From contig NZ_CP011427.1 of the NCBI RefSeq assembly GCF_001506165.1, positions 3,782,001-3,846,000 of the forward strand: 64,000 nt of DNA, written 5' to 3'. Of the stretch, positions 48,734-62,778 are shown one piece after another. The DNA comes from Pantoea vagans (lineage in GTDB: Bacteria > Pseudomonadota > Gammaproteobacteria > Enterobacterales > Enterobacteriaceae). The notes beneath the pieces are model-generated. The model was given only the letters and a program-made list of their open reading frames with translations. It ran no database searches and was not told where the DNA came from. The number at the start of each line of letters is the position of its first letter. Position 1 is the first letter of the stretch. The position numbers were made by a program, and so were the translations under genes.

Positions 48734-48755
48734 TTGCCCTCTTTATGAGCGGCAA

Positions 48756-48893
48756 GTTTGTGGTTTAAGCGTAGCGTGCGCAGCCAGTTCACGCACGGAC
48801 AGCGCACAGGGACCGGAGCGTACACGAAGTACGTGACGGTCACGAGCACTGCCCAGGCGAGAAATGGCAAGCAAAGTAGCTTAAACCGCAAAC
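48756..48893. repeat. MITE-like element between rsd and thiC
   Basis: A 138-base element with 15-base inverted ends GTTTGTGGTTTAAGC / GCTTAAACCGCAAAC (14 of 15 pair). The interior has the core GGAGCGTACACGAAGTACG followed by TGACGG, which is shared with the element at 35105-35205. There is no reading frame. It ends about ten bases before the TPP riboswitch, so the thiC promoter must lie inside or before it. Confidence 0.75.
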
Positions 48894-48902
48894 GCACACC
48901 TT

Positions 48903-48995
48903 GTCGGAGTGCCCCCCGGGGCTGAGACCGTTAATTCGGGATCCGCGGAACCTGATCAGGTTAGTACCTGCGAAGGGAACAAGAGTAGACATAAC
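48903..48995 (+). promoter_or_regulatory. TPP riboswitch (THI box) of thiC
   Basis: The conserved pieces occur in order: TCGGAGTGCC, GGGGCTGAGACCG, the variable hairpin, GGAACCTGATCAGGTTAGTACCTGC and GAAGGGAACAAGA. Thiamine pyrophosphate binding reduces expression of thiC, by blocking the ribosome site in E. coli. About 90 bases lie between the aptamer and the thiC start codon. Confidence 0.96.
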
Positions 48996-49070
48996 CAGAA
49001 CGATGCGTGTTGGCGCCCGGTATCGCTTCTGTTACTCCTTCCGAACTCTGGACAAGCAACTTCCCCTTAA

Positions 49071-51655
<2,585 letters not shown>

Positions 51656-51747
51656 CTGGCTGCAATAGAGTGATAAAGACCGGAATATGGCGCGAAGCCT
51701 GATTTTATAAGGCTAGCGCCTAAAGCTGACTTCGCTAAAGTGTGCCT

Positions 51748-51801
51748 GCCCGCTGTCGCTTGCAGCGGGCCAGGGCTGGTCTTCCTCTCTCCCCAGCCCT
51801 G
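51748..51801. terminator. Two hairpins between convergent thiE and yjiR
   Basis: GCCCGCTG/CAGCGGGC (51748-51770) and CAGGGCTGG/CCAGCCCTG (51771-51801) lie back to back in the 156-base gap. Neither has a strong T run. They are the likely transcript ends of the two genes. Confidence 0.5.
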
Positions 51802-51811
51802 CCTTTCCAAC

Positions 51812-53266
51812 TTAATTCGTCAGGGAAGTGGCATGCAGCGTTTCAGCATTACAGGCCAGCATGGCCTGCTCCACCGCAGCACCCAGTTGGGCAATCGCCT
51901 GCTCAGTATGCTCGTTAATGGGCAAACCGTAATTCAGGCGCAGACAGTTACGATATTTTCCCGAGGCGGAAAACAACGACCCAACGGCGACCTGTATCTT
52001 CAGAGTACGCAGCTCAGTGTTAAGTCGAACAGCGTCAAACGCTTCTGGCAGTTCGATCCACATCAGGAAGCCCCCCTGGGGACGAGACACGCAAATCCCA
52101 CAGGGAAAATAGTGGCGTACCCAGCAGCTAAAGATGTCGTAATTCCGTTGATACACCTGACGCATACGACGGATATGTGGGCCGTAATGGCCTTGACGAA
52201 CAAACTCGGCGACAGCATGTTGTGGCTGCGTGGCCGTTGATCCGGTACTGATATATTTCATGTGCAACACGCGGTCACGATATCGCCCCGGCGCCACCCA
52301 GCCAACGCGTAAACCGGGCGCCAGCGTTTTAGAAAAAGAGCTGCACAACAATACGCGGCCATCCATATCCAAAGACTTGATGGTTATCGGTCGCGGGTAT
52401 TCCCACGCCAGCTCACCGTAAACGTCGTCTTCGATAATGGCCGCATCAAAGCGCTGTGCCAATGCCAGCAATGCCCGCTTACGCGATTCAGGCATGATGA
52501 ATCCCAGCGGGTTGTTGCAGTTGGGGACCACCACAACCGCTTTAATTGGCCACTGTTCAAAAGCCAGTTCAAGCGCTTCAAGACTCATGCCGGTGACGGA
52601 ATCCGTGGGAATTTCGATCGCGCGGATCCCAAAACCGCGTAACGTTTGCATCGTGCCATGGAAAGTAGGCGATTCCACCGCAATGATATCGCCCGGATCG
52701 CACACTGCGCGGATCGATATCGACAACGCCTCATGGCAGCCCGTGGTGGCAACAATGTCATCGGCGCTGAGCTGGCAGCCACTGTCTATCGCCAGCCTGG
52801 CGACTTGCTCGCGTAATGCACTGACACCCACCAGGCTGTCATAATTGAGCAAGCCAGCATCCTGCTTCTGCGCCATGCGACTTTGGATTTTCCATAACGG
52901 CTTTAACGTTGGCTGGGTTAAATCCGGTATGCCACTGCCCAGTTGCAGCACATCACTGTCCATTCGGCTGCTCAGCAACTCCAGTACCGATTCCCATTGC
53001 GTGATCTCCACGGGCCGCTGCGCTGGGCGGGTCATGCCAGGTACCGGTGGGGTCGATTTTCGAGTTGCAACGAAATAACCGGATCGCGGCTGCGGCACAA
53101 TCAGCTGCTTCTCTTCCAGTAAATGGTACGCCTGCTGTACGGTGCTAATGCTGACGCCGTGTTCCAGACTCAACGTGCGTACTGACGGTAAACGTTCTCC
53201 ACTGCGATAGAGGCCTTGTTCAATCCTGTCCGACAGCAGACAGGCCAAATGCTGATAGCGCGTCAT
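51812..53266 (-). CDS. yjiR: MocR-type transcription regulator YjiR
   Basis: A GntR-type winged helix (about residues 1-75: SGERLPSVRTLSLEHGVSISTVQQAYHLLEE) fused to a fold type I aminotransferase-like domain with the PLP lysine in SSFSKTLAPGLRVGW. The PLP-phosphate region TTGCHEALS and VVPNCNNPLGF are also present. The ATG at 53266 (MTRYQHLACLLSDRIEQG) gives 484 residues and is preferred to one five codons earlier. The pairing with yjiS is the same as in E. coli, which supports the name. Its target and ligand are unknown; MocR proteins usually control the gene divergent to them. Confidence 0.85.
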   Translation of the reverse strand: MTRYQHLACLLSDRIEQGLYRSGERLPSVRTLSLEHGVSISTVQQAYHLLEEKQLIVPQPRSGYFVATRKSTPPVPGMTRPAQRPVEITQWESVLELLSSRMDSDVLQLGSGIPDLTQPTLKPLWKIQSRMAQKQDAGLLNYDSLVGVSALREQVARLAIDSGCQLSADDIVATTGCHEALSISIRAVCDPGDIIAVESPTFHGTMQTLRGFGIRAIEIPTDSVTGMSLEALELAFEQWPIKAVVVVPNCNNPLGFIMPESRKRALLALAQRFDAAIIEDDVYGELAWEYPRPITIKSLDMDGRVLLCSSFSKTLAPGLRVGWVAPGRYRDRVLHMKYISTGSTATQPQHAVAEFVRQGHYGPHIRRMRQVYQRNYDIFSCWVRHYFPCGICVSRPQGGFLMWIELPEAFDAVRLNTELRTLKIQVAVGSLFSASGKYRNCLRLNYGLPINEHTEQAIAQLGAAVEQAMLACNAETLHATSLTN

Positions 53267-53303
53267 CGTATCCCACCTCATCTTATTCAGCAGCGAAAAC
53301 CAG

Positions 53304-53385
53304 TACAGATTGACACCCTTTCTACCATTCAGATCGCTGAATATGCAATCTGTATGTTAAAGATAAGTGTTTTTTGAATCTGTAT
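53304..53385. promoter_or_regulatory. AATCTGTA repeats between yjiR and yjiS
   Basis: AATCTGTAT occurs at 53347-53355 and again at 53377-53385, 30 bases (about three helix turns) apart. An inverted copy TACAGATT lies at 53304-53311. Repeats in the divergent region are a usual binding pattern for MocR regulators, so this is a candidate YjiR operator. Confidence 0.5.
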
Positions 53386-53441
53386 TGAATCGATGCAGAA
53401 ATGGACAATGTGACCCAGACATCTCACTGAGGGCACAAATA

Positions 53442-53630
53442 ATGGAATTCGATCAAAACCGAGCGGCTAAACCTTTTGATGTAACATTGCTGGATATTTT
53501 GCGCGGCGCGCGTAGCGCGGTGAGAAACTGGCGTAACCGACGTGAAACGCGGAAAATTTTGTCTCACCTGAGCGATGCCCAGCTGCGCGACATTGGGCTA
53601 ACTCGACACGATGTCTGCCGCAAGAACTAA
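53442..53630 (+). CDS. yjiS: Small DUF1127 protein YjiS
   Basis: A 62-residue protein from the ATG at 53442 (MEFDQNRAAKPFDV), with GAGGG upstream. The C-terminal half is the Arg-rich DUF1127 domain: NWRNRRETRKILSHLSDAQLRDIGLTRHDV. E. coli YjiS has the same start and length class and the same neighbour yjiR. Some DUF1127 proteins in other bacteria affect RNA turnover or phosphate metabolism; no role is known for YjiS. It shares a bidirectional terminator with rpoC. Confidence 0.85.
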   Translation: MEFDQNRAAKPFDVTLLDILRGARSAVRNWRNRRETRKILSHLSDAQLRDIGLTRHDVCRKN

Positions 53631-53640
53631 ATTCAGAGCA

Positions 53641-53668
53641 AAAAAAACCCTGCCGAGGCAGGGTTTTT
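53641..53668. terminator. Bidirectional terminator of rpoC and yjiS
   Basis: ACCCTGCC/GGCAGGGT stem with a short GA loop, flanked by A6 on the left and T6 on the right, so it works on both strands. Confidence 0.93.
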
Positions 53669-53690
53669 TATCGATCAGACTTAGCAACGA

Positions 53691-56600
53691 TTACTCGTCG
53701 TCGCTACCGCCCAGACCGGCGTTCAGCAGTTCAGCCAGGCTTGCAGAGGCTTCATCCGCAGTCACCTGCGGAGCAACCGGTGCTTCACCCGCAGAGCGGC
53801 GACGCATACGATCCTGATGGTAAGCATAACCGGTACCGGCTGGGATCAGACGACCCACGATCACGTTCTCTTTCAGGCCGCGCAGTTCATCGCGCTTACC
53901 TGCTACAGCTGCTTCGGTCAGGACACGAGTGGTTTCCTGGAACGATGCGGCAGAGATGAACGATTCGGTAGCCAGTGACGCTTTGGTGATACCCAGCAGA
54001 TCGCGCATAAAGGTTGCGCCGATTTTGCCATTCGCTTCAAGTTCACGGTTAGAGATCTTGATGCGGGAGTATTCAGCCTGCTCGCCTTCCAGGAAGTCGG
54101 AGCTGCCCACGCTAGCGATGGTTGCTTTACGCAGCATCTGACGAACGATGACTTCAATGTGCTTATCGTTAATCTTAACGCCTTGCAGACGGTAAACTTC
54201 CTGCACTTCGTTAGTGATGTAACGGGTCACAGCATGGACGCCACGCAGACGCAGGATGTCGTGCGGAGACTCTGGGCCGTCAGAAACAACGTCACCACGT
54301 TCTACGCGCTCACCTTCGAATACGTTCAGCTGACGCCATTTTGGAATCATCTCTTCGTACGGATCGCTACCATCAACCGGTGTGATCACCAGACGACGCT
54401 TACCTTTGGTCTCTTTACCGAAGGAGATGATACCGCTGATCTCCGCCAGGATTGCTGGCTCTTTCGGACGACGCGCTTCGAACAGGTCGGCAACGCGTGG
54501 CAGACCACCGGTGATGTCCTTGGTACCGCCAGATTCTTGCGGAACACGCGCCAGGGTATCACCCGAGCTGATCTTCACGCCGTCTTCCAACTGCACAATC
54601 GCTTTGCCCGGCAGGAAGTACTGTGCTGGCATATCAGTACCAGGGATCAGAACATCATTACCGTTCGCATCAACGATTTTCAGCGCAGGACGCAGATCTT
54701 TACCGCCCGCAGTACGTTCTGCAGAATCCAGAACCACCAGCGATGACAGACCGGTTAAATCGTCAGTCTGACGAGTAATGGTCTGACCGTCGATCATGTC
54801 AGTGAAGCGAATGAAACCGCCCACTTCCGTGATAACCGGCATGGTATGTGGATCCCAGTTTGCTACGGTCTCGCCCGCTGCAACCTGCTCGCCATCACCT
54901 TTGGCCATGACCGCACCGTAAGGCACTTTATAGCTCTCTTTGGTACGACCGAACTCGTCGATCATTTTCAGCTCAACGTTACGTGAGACGATAACCAGTT
55001 TCCCTGAGGAGTTGGTTACCGACTTGGCGTTAGTCAGCTTGATAGTACCTTTATTCTTCACCTGGATGCTGGATTCAGCAGCCGCACGAGATGCCGCACC
55101 ACCGATGTGGAACGTACGCATCGTCAGCTGTGTACCCGGCTCACCGATGGACTGTGCTGCGATAACGCCGATGGCCTCACCTTTGTTGATGATGTGACCA
55201 CGTGCCAGATCGCGACCGTAGCAGTGTGCACACACACCGAAGTCGGTTTCACAGCCAACAACCGAACGCACTTTGATCGCATCGACTGAGTTCAGTTCGA
55301 TCACATCACACCAGTGCTCATCGATCAGGGTGTTACGCGGGATCAGGATGTCTGCAGTGCCTGGTTTCAGGACATCTTCAGCCGTCACACGGCCCAGAAC
55401 ACGCTCACGCAGTGGCTCTTTAACGTCGCCACCTTCGATGACCGGAGTCATCATGATGCCTTCGAATGTGCCACAGTCGTCTTCGGTCACCACCAGATCC
55501 TGCGCAACGTCAACCAGACGACGCGTCAGATAACCGGAGTTAGCGGTTTTCAGTGCGGTATCCGCCAAGCCTTTACGCGCACCGTGCGTCGAGATGAAGT
55601 ACTGGAGTACGTTCAGACCTTCACGGAAGTTCGCGGTGATTGGCGTTTCGATGATTGAGCCATCTGGCTTAGCCATCAGACCACGCATACCGGCCAGCTG
55701 ACGAATCTGTGCTGCAGAACCACGCGCACCGGAGTCGGCCATCATGTAGATGCTGTTGAACGACACCTGCTGCTCTTCTTCGCCGTGACGGTTGATCACA
55801 GTTTCAGTTTGCAGGTTGTCCATCATCGCTTTGGAAACGCGTTCGTTGGCTGCGGCCCAGATATCGATGACTTTGTTGTAACGTTCGCCAGCAGTAACCA
55901 GACCAGACTGGAACTGTTCCTGAATCTCAGCAACTTCTGCTTCCGCTTCCGCGACGATTTCCGCTTTCTTAGCCGGGATCACCATGTCGTCGATACCAAC
56001 AGAGGCACCTGAACGGGCTGCGTAAGCAAAGCCGGTGTACATGGTCTGGTCAGCAAAGATAACGGTCGGCTTCAGGCCCAAGATGCGGTAACAGGTGTTC
56101 AGCATTTTGGAGATAGCTTTCTTACCCAGCGCCTGGTTGACGATAGAGTAAGGCAGGCCTTTCGGTACGATCATCCACAGAATCGCACGACCAATGGTGG
56201 TGTCGATAATGCTGGTTTTCGCAACGAACTCTTCCTGCTCGTTTTTGCTGTATTCGGTGATACGCACTTTAACGCGCGCATGCAGCTCGGCCTGGCCAGC
56301 GCGGTAAACACGCTCAGCTTCTTTCGGGCCAGTCAGCACCATGCCTTCGCCTTTGGCGTTCACTTTGTCGCGGGTCATGTAGTACAGACCCAAAACAACG
56401 TCCTGAGAAGGAACGATGATTGGCTCGCCGTTCGCAGGTGACAGGATGTTGTTGGTAGACATCATCAGCGCACGCGCTTCCAGCTGGGCTTCCAGCGTCA
56501 GCGGTACGTGAACAGCCATCTGGTCACCATCGAAGTCGGCGTTATATGCCGCACAAACCAGCGGGTGCAGCTGGATCGCTTTACCTTCGATCAGAACCGG

Positions 56601-57914
56601 TTCAAACGCCTGGATACCTAAACGGTGCAGAGTTGGTGCACGGTTCAGCAGTACCGGGTGTTCGCGGATAACTTCGTCCAGGATATCCCAAACGACAGCT
56701 TCTTCGCGCTCAACCATTTTCTTCGCGGCTTTGATGGTGGTGGCCAGGCCACGCAGTTCCAGCTTGCCGTAAATGAACGGTTTGAACAGCTCCAGTGCCA
56801 TTTTCTTCGGCAGACCGCACTGATGCAGACGCAGGTATGGACCTACGGTGATAACAGAACGACCGGAGTAGTCAACACGCTTACCAAGCAAGTTCTGACG
56901 GAAACGACCCTGCTTACCTTTGATCATATCAGCCAAAGATTTCAGAGGACGTTTGTTAGAGCCGGTGATGGCACGACCGCGACGGCCGTTATCCAGCAGG
57001 GCATCTACCGCTTCTTGCAGCATACGTTTTTCGTTACGTACGATGATATCTGGCGCAGCCAGATCCAGCAGACGTTTCAGACGGTTGTTACGGTTGATCA
57101 CGCGACGATACAGATCGTTCAGATCTGACGTAGCGAAACGACCGCCGTCCAGCGGTACCAGCGGACGCAGATCTGGCGGCAGAACCGGCAGAACGGTCAG
57201 GATCATCCACTCTGGCTTGTTACCAGACTGAACGAACGCTTCCAGCAGCTTGATACGCTTGGTCAGCTTTTTACGCTTGGTCTCGGAGTTGGTTTCGTTC
57301 AGCTCTTCACGCAGCTGCTCGCACTCTTGCTCCAGATCCATGTTTTTCAGCAGCGCCTGGATAGCTTCCGCACCCATCTTCGCGTCGAATTCGTCACCGA
57401 ACTCTTCCAGCGCATCAAGATACTGCTCTTCCGTCAGAATCTGACGTTTTTCCAGGTTGGTCATGCCGCCTTCGATCACAACATAAGATTCGAAGTACAG
57501 CACGCGCTCGATATCACGCAGTGGCATATCCAGCAGCAAGCCGATACGCGAAGGCAGTGATTTCAGGAACCAGATATGCGCAGTTGGAGAAGCCAACTCG
57601 ATATGGCCCATACGCTCACGACGTACCTTGGTCTGTGTAACTTCAACGCCACACTTCTCACAGATCACGCCACGATGCTTCAAACGCTTGTACTTACCGC
57701 ACAGGCATTCGTAATCTTTTACCGGTCCAAAAATACGGGCGCAGAAAAGACCGTCACGCTCCGGTTTGAAGGTACGGTAGTTAATGGTTTCTGGCTTTTT
57801 AACTTCACCAAAAGACCATGAACGGATCATGTCAGGCGAGGCCAGAGCAATTTTGATCGCATCAAACTCTTCGGTCTTAGTTTGCGCTTTCAGAAACTTA
57901 AGTAAGTCTTTCAC
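53691..57914 (-). CDS. rpoC: RNA polymerase beta' subunit
   Basis: The 1407-residue large subunit, the E. coli size. The N-terminal zinc ribbon ([19 protein letters not shown]), the magnesium-binding NADFDGDQM of the active centre, the trigger-loop region ([16 protein letters not shown]) and the second zinc site ([15 protein letters not shown]) are all visible. It follows rpoB after 78 bases in the rplJL-rpoBC unit. Confidence 0.99.
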   Translation of the reverse strand: MKDLLKFLKAQTKTEEFDAIKIALASPDMIRSWSFGEVKKPETINYRTFKPERDGLFCARIFGPVKDYECLCGKYKRLKHRGVICEKCGVEVTQTKVRRERMGHIELASPTAHIWFLKSLPSRIGLLLDMPLRDIERVLYFESYVVIEGGMTNLEKRQILTEEQYLDALEEFGDEFDAKMGAEAIQALLKNMDLEQECEQLREELNETNSETKRKKLTKRIKLLEAFVQSGNKPEWMILTVLPVLPPDLRPLVPLDGGRFATSDLNDLYRRVINRNNRLKRLLDLAAPDIIVRNEKRMLQEAVDALLDNGRRGRAITGSNKRPLKSLADMIKGKQGRFRQNLLGKRVDYSGRSVITVGPYLRLHQCGLPKKMALELFKPFIYGKLELRGLATTIKAAKKMVEREEAVVWDILDEVIREHPVLLNRAPTLHRLGIQAFEPVLIEGKAIQLHPLVCAAYNADFDGDQMAVHVPLTLEAQLEARALMMSTNNILSPANGEPIIVPSQDVVLGLYYMTRDKVNAKGEGMVLTGPKEAERVYRAGQAELHARVKVRITEYSKNEQEEFVAKTSIIDTTIGRAILWMIVPKGLPYSIVNQALGKKAISKMLNTCYRILGLKPTVIFADQTMYTGFAYAARSGASVGIDDMVIPAKKAEIVAEAEAEVAEIQEQFQSGLVTAGERYNKVIDIWAAANERVSKAMMDNLQTETVINRHGEEEQQVSFNSIYMMADSGARGSAAQIRQLAGMRGLMAKPDGSIIETPITANFREGLNVLQYFISTHGARKGLADTALKTANSGYLTRRLVDVAQDLVVTEDDCGTFEGIMMTPVIEGGDVKEPLRERVLGRVTAEDVLKPGTADILIPRNTLIDEHWCDVIELNSVDAIKVRSVVGCETDFGVCAHCYGRDLARGHIINKGEAIGVIAAQSIGEPGTQLTMRTFHIGGAASRAAAESSIQVKNKGTIKLTNAKSVTNSSGKLVIVSRNVELKMIDEFGRTKESYKVPYGAVMAKGDGEQVAAGETVANWDPHTMPVITEVGGFIRFTDMIDGQTITRQTDDLTGLSSLVVLDSAERTAGGKDLRPALKIVDANGNDVLIPGTDMPAQYFLPGKAIVQLEDGVKISSGDTLARVPQESGGTKDITGGLPRVADLFEARRPKEPAILAEISGIISFGKETKGKRRLVITPVDGSDPYEEMIPKWRQLNVFEGERVERGDVVSDGPESPHDILRLRGVHAVTRYITNEVQEVYRLQGVKINDKHIEVIVRQMLRKATIASVGSSDFLEGEQAEYSRIKISNRELEANGKIGATFMRDLLGITKASLATESFISAASFQETTRVLTEAAVAGKRDELRGLKENVIVGRLIPAGTGYAYHQDRMRRRSAGEAPVAPQVTADEASASLAELLNAGLGGSDDE

Positions 57915-57992
57915 GGATTAGCTCCCGTCGGAGTGGAACTCTCAGGGACGCGCGCCTGAGGTGCGCGTCCCGTAACCAGTACTTGCGAGTAC

Positions 57993-60900
57993 TTACTCGT
58001 CTTCCAGCTCGATGTTGATACCCAGCGAGCGAATCTCTTTCAACAGTACGTTGAAGGATTCCGGCATGCCCGGTTCCATCTGATGGTTGCCATCGACGAT
58101 GTTTTTATACATCTTCGTACGGCCGTTAACGTCATCAGATTTAACGGTCAGCATTTCCTGCAGGGTATACGCAGCACCGTAAGCTTCCAGTGCCCACACT
58201 TCCATCTCACCGAAGCGCTGACCACCGAACTGAGCTTTACCACCCAGCGGCTGCTGAGTAACCAAGCTGTAAGAGCCGGTAGAACGTGCGTGCATCTTGT
58301 CGTCAACCAAGTGGTTCAGTTTCAGCATGTACATGTAACCTACGGTTACCTGACGCTCGAACTGCTCACCGGTACGGCCGTCGAACAAGGTGATCTGACC
58401 GGAAGAAGGCAGGCCGCCGAGCTGCAACAGCTCTTTGATCTCGCTTTCTTTCGCACCGTCAAACACTGGTGTTGCGATTGGCATACCTTTTTTCAGGTTC
58501 TCTGCCAGACGCAGCACTTCGTCGTCGGTGAAGGTGTTCAGGTCAACTTTCTGACGCACGTCGGTGCCCAAATCGTAGGCGCGCTGGATGAAATCACGCA
58601 GTTTGGCGACTTCTTCCTGCTTCTTCAGCATCGCATTGATTTTCTCACCAATGCCTTTCGCTGCCATCCCGAGGTGGGTTTCCAGGATCTGACCGATGTT
58701 CATACGTGACGGTACGCCCAGCGGGTTCAATACGATATCGACCGGCGTACCGTTCTCATCGTAAGGCATATCTTCGATCGGGTTGATCTTAGAGATAACA
58801 CCCTTGTTACCGTGACGACCTGCCATCTTGTCACCAGGCTGGATCTGACGCTTAACAGCCAGATACACCTTCACGATTTTCAGCACGCCTGGTGCCAAAT
58901 CATCGCCTTGGGTGATCTTGCGACGCTTAGCTTCGAGTTTCTTCTCAAACTCGTGCTTCAGCTCGTCATACTGCTCAGCCAGCTGTTCCAGAGAGTTTTG
59001 CTTCTCTTCGTCAGTCAGGCCCAGCTCTAACCAGCGCTCGCGTGGCAGTTTGTCCAGCTTCTCAGCTTCAACGCCACCCGAGATCAGTACAGCCTGAATA
59101 CGGCTGAACAGACCGGCTTCAAAGATTTGCAGTTCTTCAGACAGGTCTTTCTTAACCTGCTTCAGCTGCATCTCTTCGATTTCCAGTGCACGTTTGTCTT
59201 TTTCCACGCCATCGCGGGTGAAGACCTGAACGTCGATAACCGTACCGGAAACACCGTTTGGTACACGCAGAGAAGAGTCTTTAACGTCAGACGCTTTCTC
59301 ACCGAAGATCGCACGCAGCAGTTTCTCTTCTGGAGTCAGCTGGGTTTCACCTTTCGGCGTGACCTTACCAACCAGAATGTCGCCACCGGTCACTTCCGCA
59401 CCGATATACACGATACCGGACTCATCCAGCTTGGAGAGCGCAGCTTCACCCACGTTCGGGATGTCAGCGGTGATCTCTTCTGGCCCCAGCTTGGTGTCAC
59501 GAGACACACAGGCCAGTTCCTGGATGTGGATAGTGGTGAAACGGTCTTCCTGTACAACACGCTCAGAAACGAGGATGGAGTCTTCGAAGTTGTAACCGTT
59601 CCATGGCATGAATGCCACGCGCATGTTCTGACCCAGCGCCAGTTCACCGAGATCGGTAGACGGGCCATCTGCCAGCACGTCGCCACGCTCAATTGGCTCA
59701 CCCAGAGAGACACACGGCATCTGGTTGATGCAGGTGTTCTGGTTAGAACGGGTGTACTTGGTCAGGTTGTAGATGTCGATACCCGCTTCGCCCGGATACA
59801 TCTCATCTTCGTTAACTTTGATAACGATACGAGAAGCATCAACGTACTGAACGGAACCGCCACGTTTCGCTACGGCAGTAACACCGGAGTCAACCGCTAC
59901 TGCACGTTCCATACCGGTACCAACCAGCGGCTTATCAGCGCGCAGAGTTGGAACGGCCTGACGTTGCATGTTCGCACCCATCAAGGCGCGGTTAGCATCA
60001 TCGTGCTCCAGGAACGGGATCAGTGACGCACCGACAGAAACGACCTGTTGGGTCGAAACGTCCATGTAGTCAACTTGATCGCGGCTGAACAGGCTTGATT
60101 CACCTTTGCTACGGCAGGTGACGAGATCGTCAACAAAGCTACCATCTTCAGCAAGGTTGGTGTTCGCCTGAGCGATAACGTAGTTACCCTCTTCAATTGC
60201 AGAGAGGTAATGAATTTCGTCACTCACTTTGCCGTCAACAACGCGACGATACGGAGTCTCAAGGAAGCCGTATTCGTTAGTCTGCGCGTAAACAGAAAGG
60301 GAGTTGATCAGACCGATGTTCGGACCTTCAGGCGTTTCGATTGGGCATACACGACCGTAGTGGGTTGGGTGTACGTCACGCACTTCGAAGCCTGCGCGTT
60401 CACGGGTCAGACCGCCTGGGCCCAGAGCAGAGATACGACGCTTATGCGTGATCTCAGACAACGGGTTGTTCTGGTCCATAAACTGTGACAGCTGGCTGGA
60501 ACCGAAGAACTCTTTCACCGCAGCAGAAATCGGCTTGGCGTTGATCATGTCCTGTGGCATCAGCGTGTCGAGGTCGCCCAGAGAAAGACGCTCTTTCACT
60601 GCGCGTTCAACACGGACCAGACCTACACGGAACTGGTTTTCTGCCATCTCACCGACTGAACGGATACGACGGTTGCCGAGGTGATCGATATCATCCACTT
60701 CACCGATACCGTTACGGATACCGATCAGCTTCTTCATCACTTCGATGATGTCATCTTTGCTCAGGATGCCTGAACCTTCGATCTCATCACGCAGCAGAGA
60801 ACGGTTGAACTTCATGCGGCCAACCGCAGAAAGATCGTAACGATCTTCAGAGAAGAACAAGTTCTCGAACAGGTTTTCCGCTGCTTCACGTGTTGGTGGC

Positions 60901-62021
60901 TCGCCAGGACGCATCATGCGGTAGATCTCAACCAGCGCGCTCAGGCGATCGTTGGTTGGGTCAACACGCAGGGTCTCGGAAATGTACGGGCCGTGATCCA
61001 AATCGTTAGTGAACAGGGTTTCGATGCGCTTGTGGCCTGACTGGCTCAGTTTCGCCAGCAGATCCAGTGACAGTTCCATGTTCGCAGGAACAATCAGCTC
61101 ACCGGTGTTCAGATCGACGTAGTCTTTAGCGACCACTTTGCCAGCGATATATTCAACCGGCACTTCGATGTGCTGAATACCGTCTTTTTCCAGCTGACGA
61201 ATGTGACGCGCAGTGATGCGACGACCTTTCTCAACGTAGACCGTGCCATTGGCTTCGATATCGAAGCTGGCGGTTTCACCACGCAGGCGCTCAGGCACCA
61301 GTTCCATCTGCAGTTTGTTATCGCGAATTTCATAAACCACTTTATCAAAGAACAGATCGAGGATTTGTTCAGTGGTGTAGTTCAGTGCGCGCAGAATGAT
61401 ACTGGCCGGCAGCTTACGGCGACGGTCAATACGGACGAAGAGGTTGTCTTTCGGGTCAAACTCGAAGTCGAGCCATGAACCACGGTAAGGGATGATACGT
61501 GCGTTATACAGCACTTTACCAGACGAGTGCGTCTTACCCTTGTCGCTGTCAAAGAACACGCCAGGACTACGATGCAGCTGAGAAACGATAACACGCTCAG
61601 TACCGTTGATAACAAAGGTACCGTTGTCGGTCATGAGCGGAATTTCGCCCATGTAGACTTCTTGTTCTTTAATGTCTTTTACGGTGCCTTCTGGCGCTTC
61701 GCGCTCATAGATCACCAGACGCAGTTTCACGCGCAGCGGTGCCGAATAGGTCACGCCACGGATCTGACATTCAGTTACGTCAAAGACCGGCTCACCCAAA
61801 CGGTAGCTGACATACTGCAACTCAGAGTTGCCGCTGTAGCTTGAGATTGGGAATACGGAGCGGAAGGCAGCTTCCAGACCGTACTGGCCTTCTGGATCTT
61901 GCTCGATAAACTTCTGGAACGAGTCAAGCTGGATAGAAAGGAGATAAGGTATGTCCAGTACTTGTGGACGTTTACCAAAATCCTTACGAATACGTTTTTT
62001 CTCGGTATAGGAGTAAACCAT
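57993..62021 (-). CDS. rpoB: RNA polymerase beta subunit
   Basis: 1342 residues, exactly the E. coli length, starting [19 protein letters not shown]. The rifampicin-binding segment ([21 protein letters not shown] and [21 protein letters not shown]) has the wild-type, sensitive residues. The C-terminal lysines for initiating nucleotide contact and the clamp-connecting [24 protein letters not shown] are present. It is preceded by the attenuator and 328-base spacer after rplL. Confidence 0.99.
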   Translation of the reverse strand: MVYSYTEKKRIRKDFGKRPQVLDIPYLLSIQLDSFQKFIEQDPEGQYGLEAAFRSVFPISSYSGNSELQYVSYRLGEPVFDVTECQIRGVTYSAPLRVKLRLVIYEREAPEGTVKDIKEQEVYMGEIPLMTDNGTFVINGTERVIVSQLHRSPGVFFDSDKGKTHSSGKVLYNARIIPYRGSWLDFEFDPKDNLFVRIDRRRKLPASIILRALNYTTEQILDLFFDKVVYEIRDNKLQMELVPERLRGETASFDIEANGTVYVEKGRRITARHIRQLEKDGIQHIEVPVEYIAGKVVAKDYVDLNTGELIVPANMELSLDLLAKLSQSGHKRIETLFTNDLDHGPYISETLRVDPTNDRLSALVEIYRMMRPGEPPTREAAENLFENLFFSEDRYDLSAVGRMKFNRSLLRDEIEGSGILSKDDIIEVMKKLIGIRNGIGEVDDIDHLGNRRIRSVGEMAENQFRVGLVRVERAVKERLSLGDLDTLMPQDMINAKPISAAVKEFFGSSQLSQFMDQNNPLSEITHKRRISALGPGGLTRERAGFEVRDVHPTHYGRVCPIETPEGPNIGLINSLSVYAQTNEYGFLETPYRRVVDGKVSDEIHYLSAIEEGNYVIAQANTNLAEDGSFVDDLVTCRSKGESSLFSRDQVDYMDVSTQQVVSVGASLIPFLEHDDANRALMGANMQRQAVPTLRADKPLVGTGMERAVAVDSGVTAVAKRGGSVQYVDASRIVIKVNEDEMYPGEAGIDIYNLTKYTRSNQNTCINQMPCVSLGEPIERGDVLADGPSTDLGELALGQNMRVAFMPWNGYNFEDSILVSERVVQEDRFTTIHIQELACVSRDTKLGPEEITADIPNVGEAALSKLDESGIVYIGAEVTGGDILVGKVTPKGETQLTPEEKLLRAIFGEKASDVKDSSLRVPNGVSGTVIDVQVFTRDGVEKDKRALEIEEMQLKQVKKDLSEELQIFEAGLFSRIQAVLISGGVEAEKLDKLPRERWLELGLTDEEKQNSLEQLAEQYDELKHEFEKKLEAKRRKITQGDDLAPGVLKIVKVYLAVKRQIQPGDKMAGRHGNKGVISKINPIEDMPYDENGTPVDIVLNPLGVPSRMNIGQILETHLGMAAKGIGEKINAMLKKQEEVAKLRDFIQRAYDLGTDVRQKVDLNTFTDDEVLRLAENLKKGMPIATPVFDGAKESEIKELLQLGGLPSSGQITLFDGRTGEQFERQVTVGYMYMLKLNHLVDDKMHARSTGSYSLVTQQPLGGKAQFGGQRFGEMEVWALEAYGAAYTLQEMLTVKSDDVNGRTKMYKNIVDGNHQMEPGMPESFNVLLKEIRSLGINIELEDE

Positions 62022-62277
62022 AGGGTTCCTCAGCTAGCTGACATGTCGAACCACGCTGTCCGTCCTGATAGGACAGTTCATGCAACACTATTTTGTTTTT
62101 CATGCGATGCGCAGCACCCCATGCAATACGTCTTTCTATCACTCTTAAATCATTTCGTCGCCGTTGCGCAGGCAGGGAACCCTCACAGGAAAGCGATATA
62201 TTAAGTCGTCGATAGAAAAAGATATTGAAGAGAAACAATGGACAAACAGTGCGAAACGCCATCGTTCCTCTGTAGCG

Positions 62278-62309
62278 CAAAAAGGCTGGTGACCAAAAAG
62301 TCACCAGCC
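62278..62309 (-). terminator. Attenuator between rplL and rpoB
   Basis: GGCTGGTGAC/GTCACCAGCC stem with a short loop, followed by TTTTTGCGC on the minus strand, 41 bases after rplL. In E. coli a partial terminator here lets only a fraction of transcripts reach rpoBC. A second hairpin CAGCCTG/CAGGCTG (62312-62333) precedes it. Confidence 0.85.
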
Positions 62310-62349
62310 ATCAGCCTGGAGTTACTCAGGCTGCAACCCGAAGGTTGTC

Positions 62350-62712
62350 TTACTTAACTTCAACTTCAGCGCCAGCTTCTTTCAGCAGTGCTTCCAGAGC
62401 AGCTGCGTCATCTTTGCTGATGCCTTCTTTGATTGGGCCAGTAGCTTCAACCAGGTCTTTAGCTTCTTTCAAGCCCAGACCAGTTGCAGTACGTACAGCT
62501 TTGATTACTGCAACTTTGTTAGCGCCAGCAGCTTTCAGAATTACGTCGAATTCAGTTTTCTCTTCAACAGCTTCAGCTGGGCCAGCAGCAACAGCTACAG
62601 CGGCAGCAGCAGAAACGCCGAATTTTTCTTCCATAGCAGAAACCAGCTCAACTACTTCCATTACGGACATAGCTGCAACTGCTTCCAGAATTTGATCTTT
62701 AGTGATAGACAT
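62350..62712 (-). CDS. rplL: Ribosomal protein L7/L12
   Basis: The stalk protein of the 50S subunit that recruits translation factors; 120 residues. The N-terminal dimer domain, the Ala-rich hinge ([18 protein letters not shown]) and the C-terminal factor-binding domain ([25 protein letters not shown]) are in order. It follows rplJ after 66 bases. Confidence 0.98.
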   Translation of the reverse strand: MSITKDQILEAVAAMSVMEVVELVSAMEEKFGVSAAAAVAVAAGPAEAVEEKTEFDVILKAAGANKVAVIKAVRTATGLGLKEAKDLVEATGPIKEGISKDDAAALEALLKEAGAEVEVK

Positions 62713-62778
62713 ATCGATTGTTCCTAAAAAACAGATAAAGTTTATACGTTAGCAAGTACGAAGGAAAAGAAGATGGCC

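Noticed and set aside
59127..60026. A 299-residue open frame opposite rpoB, and other long ones opposite metH, glgX and rpoC
   Set aside because: Highly conserved genes with biased codon use often leave the antisense frame open. These frames have odd Phe/Arg/Thr-rich composition and no ribosome site.
62022..62277. Possible small gene between rplL and rpoB
   Set aside because: This is the known long spacer with attenuator and processing hairpins; the open frames there lack coding character.
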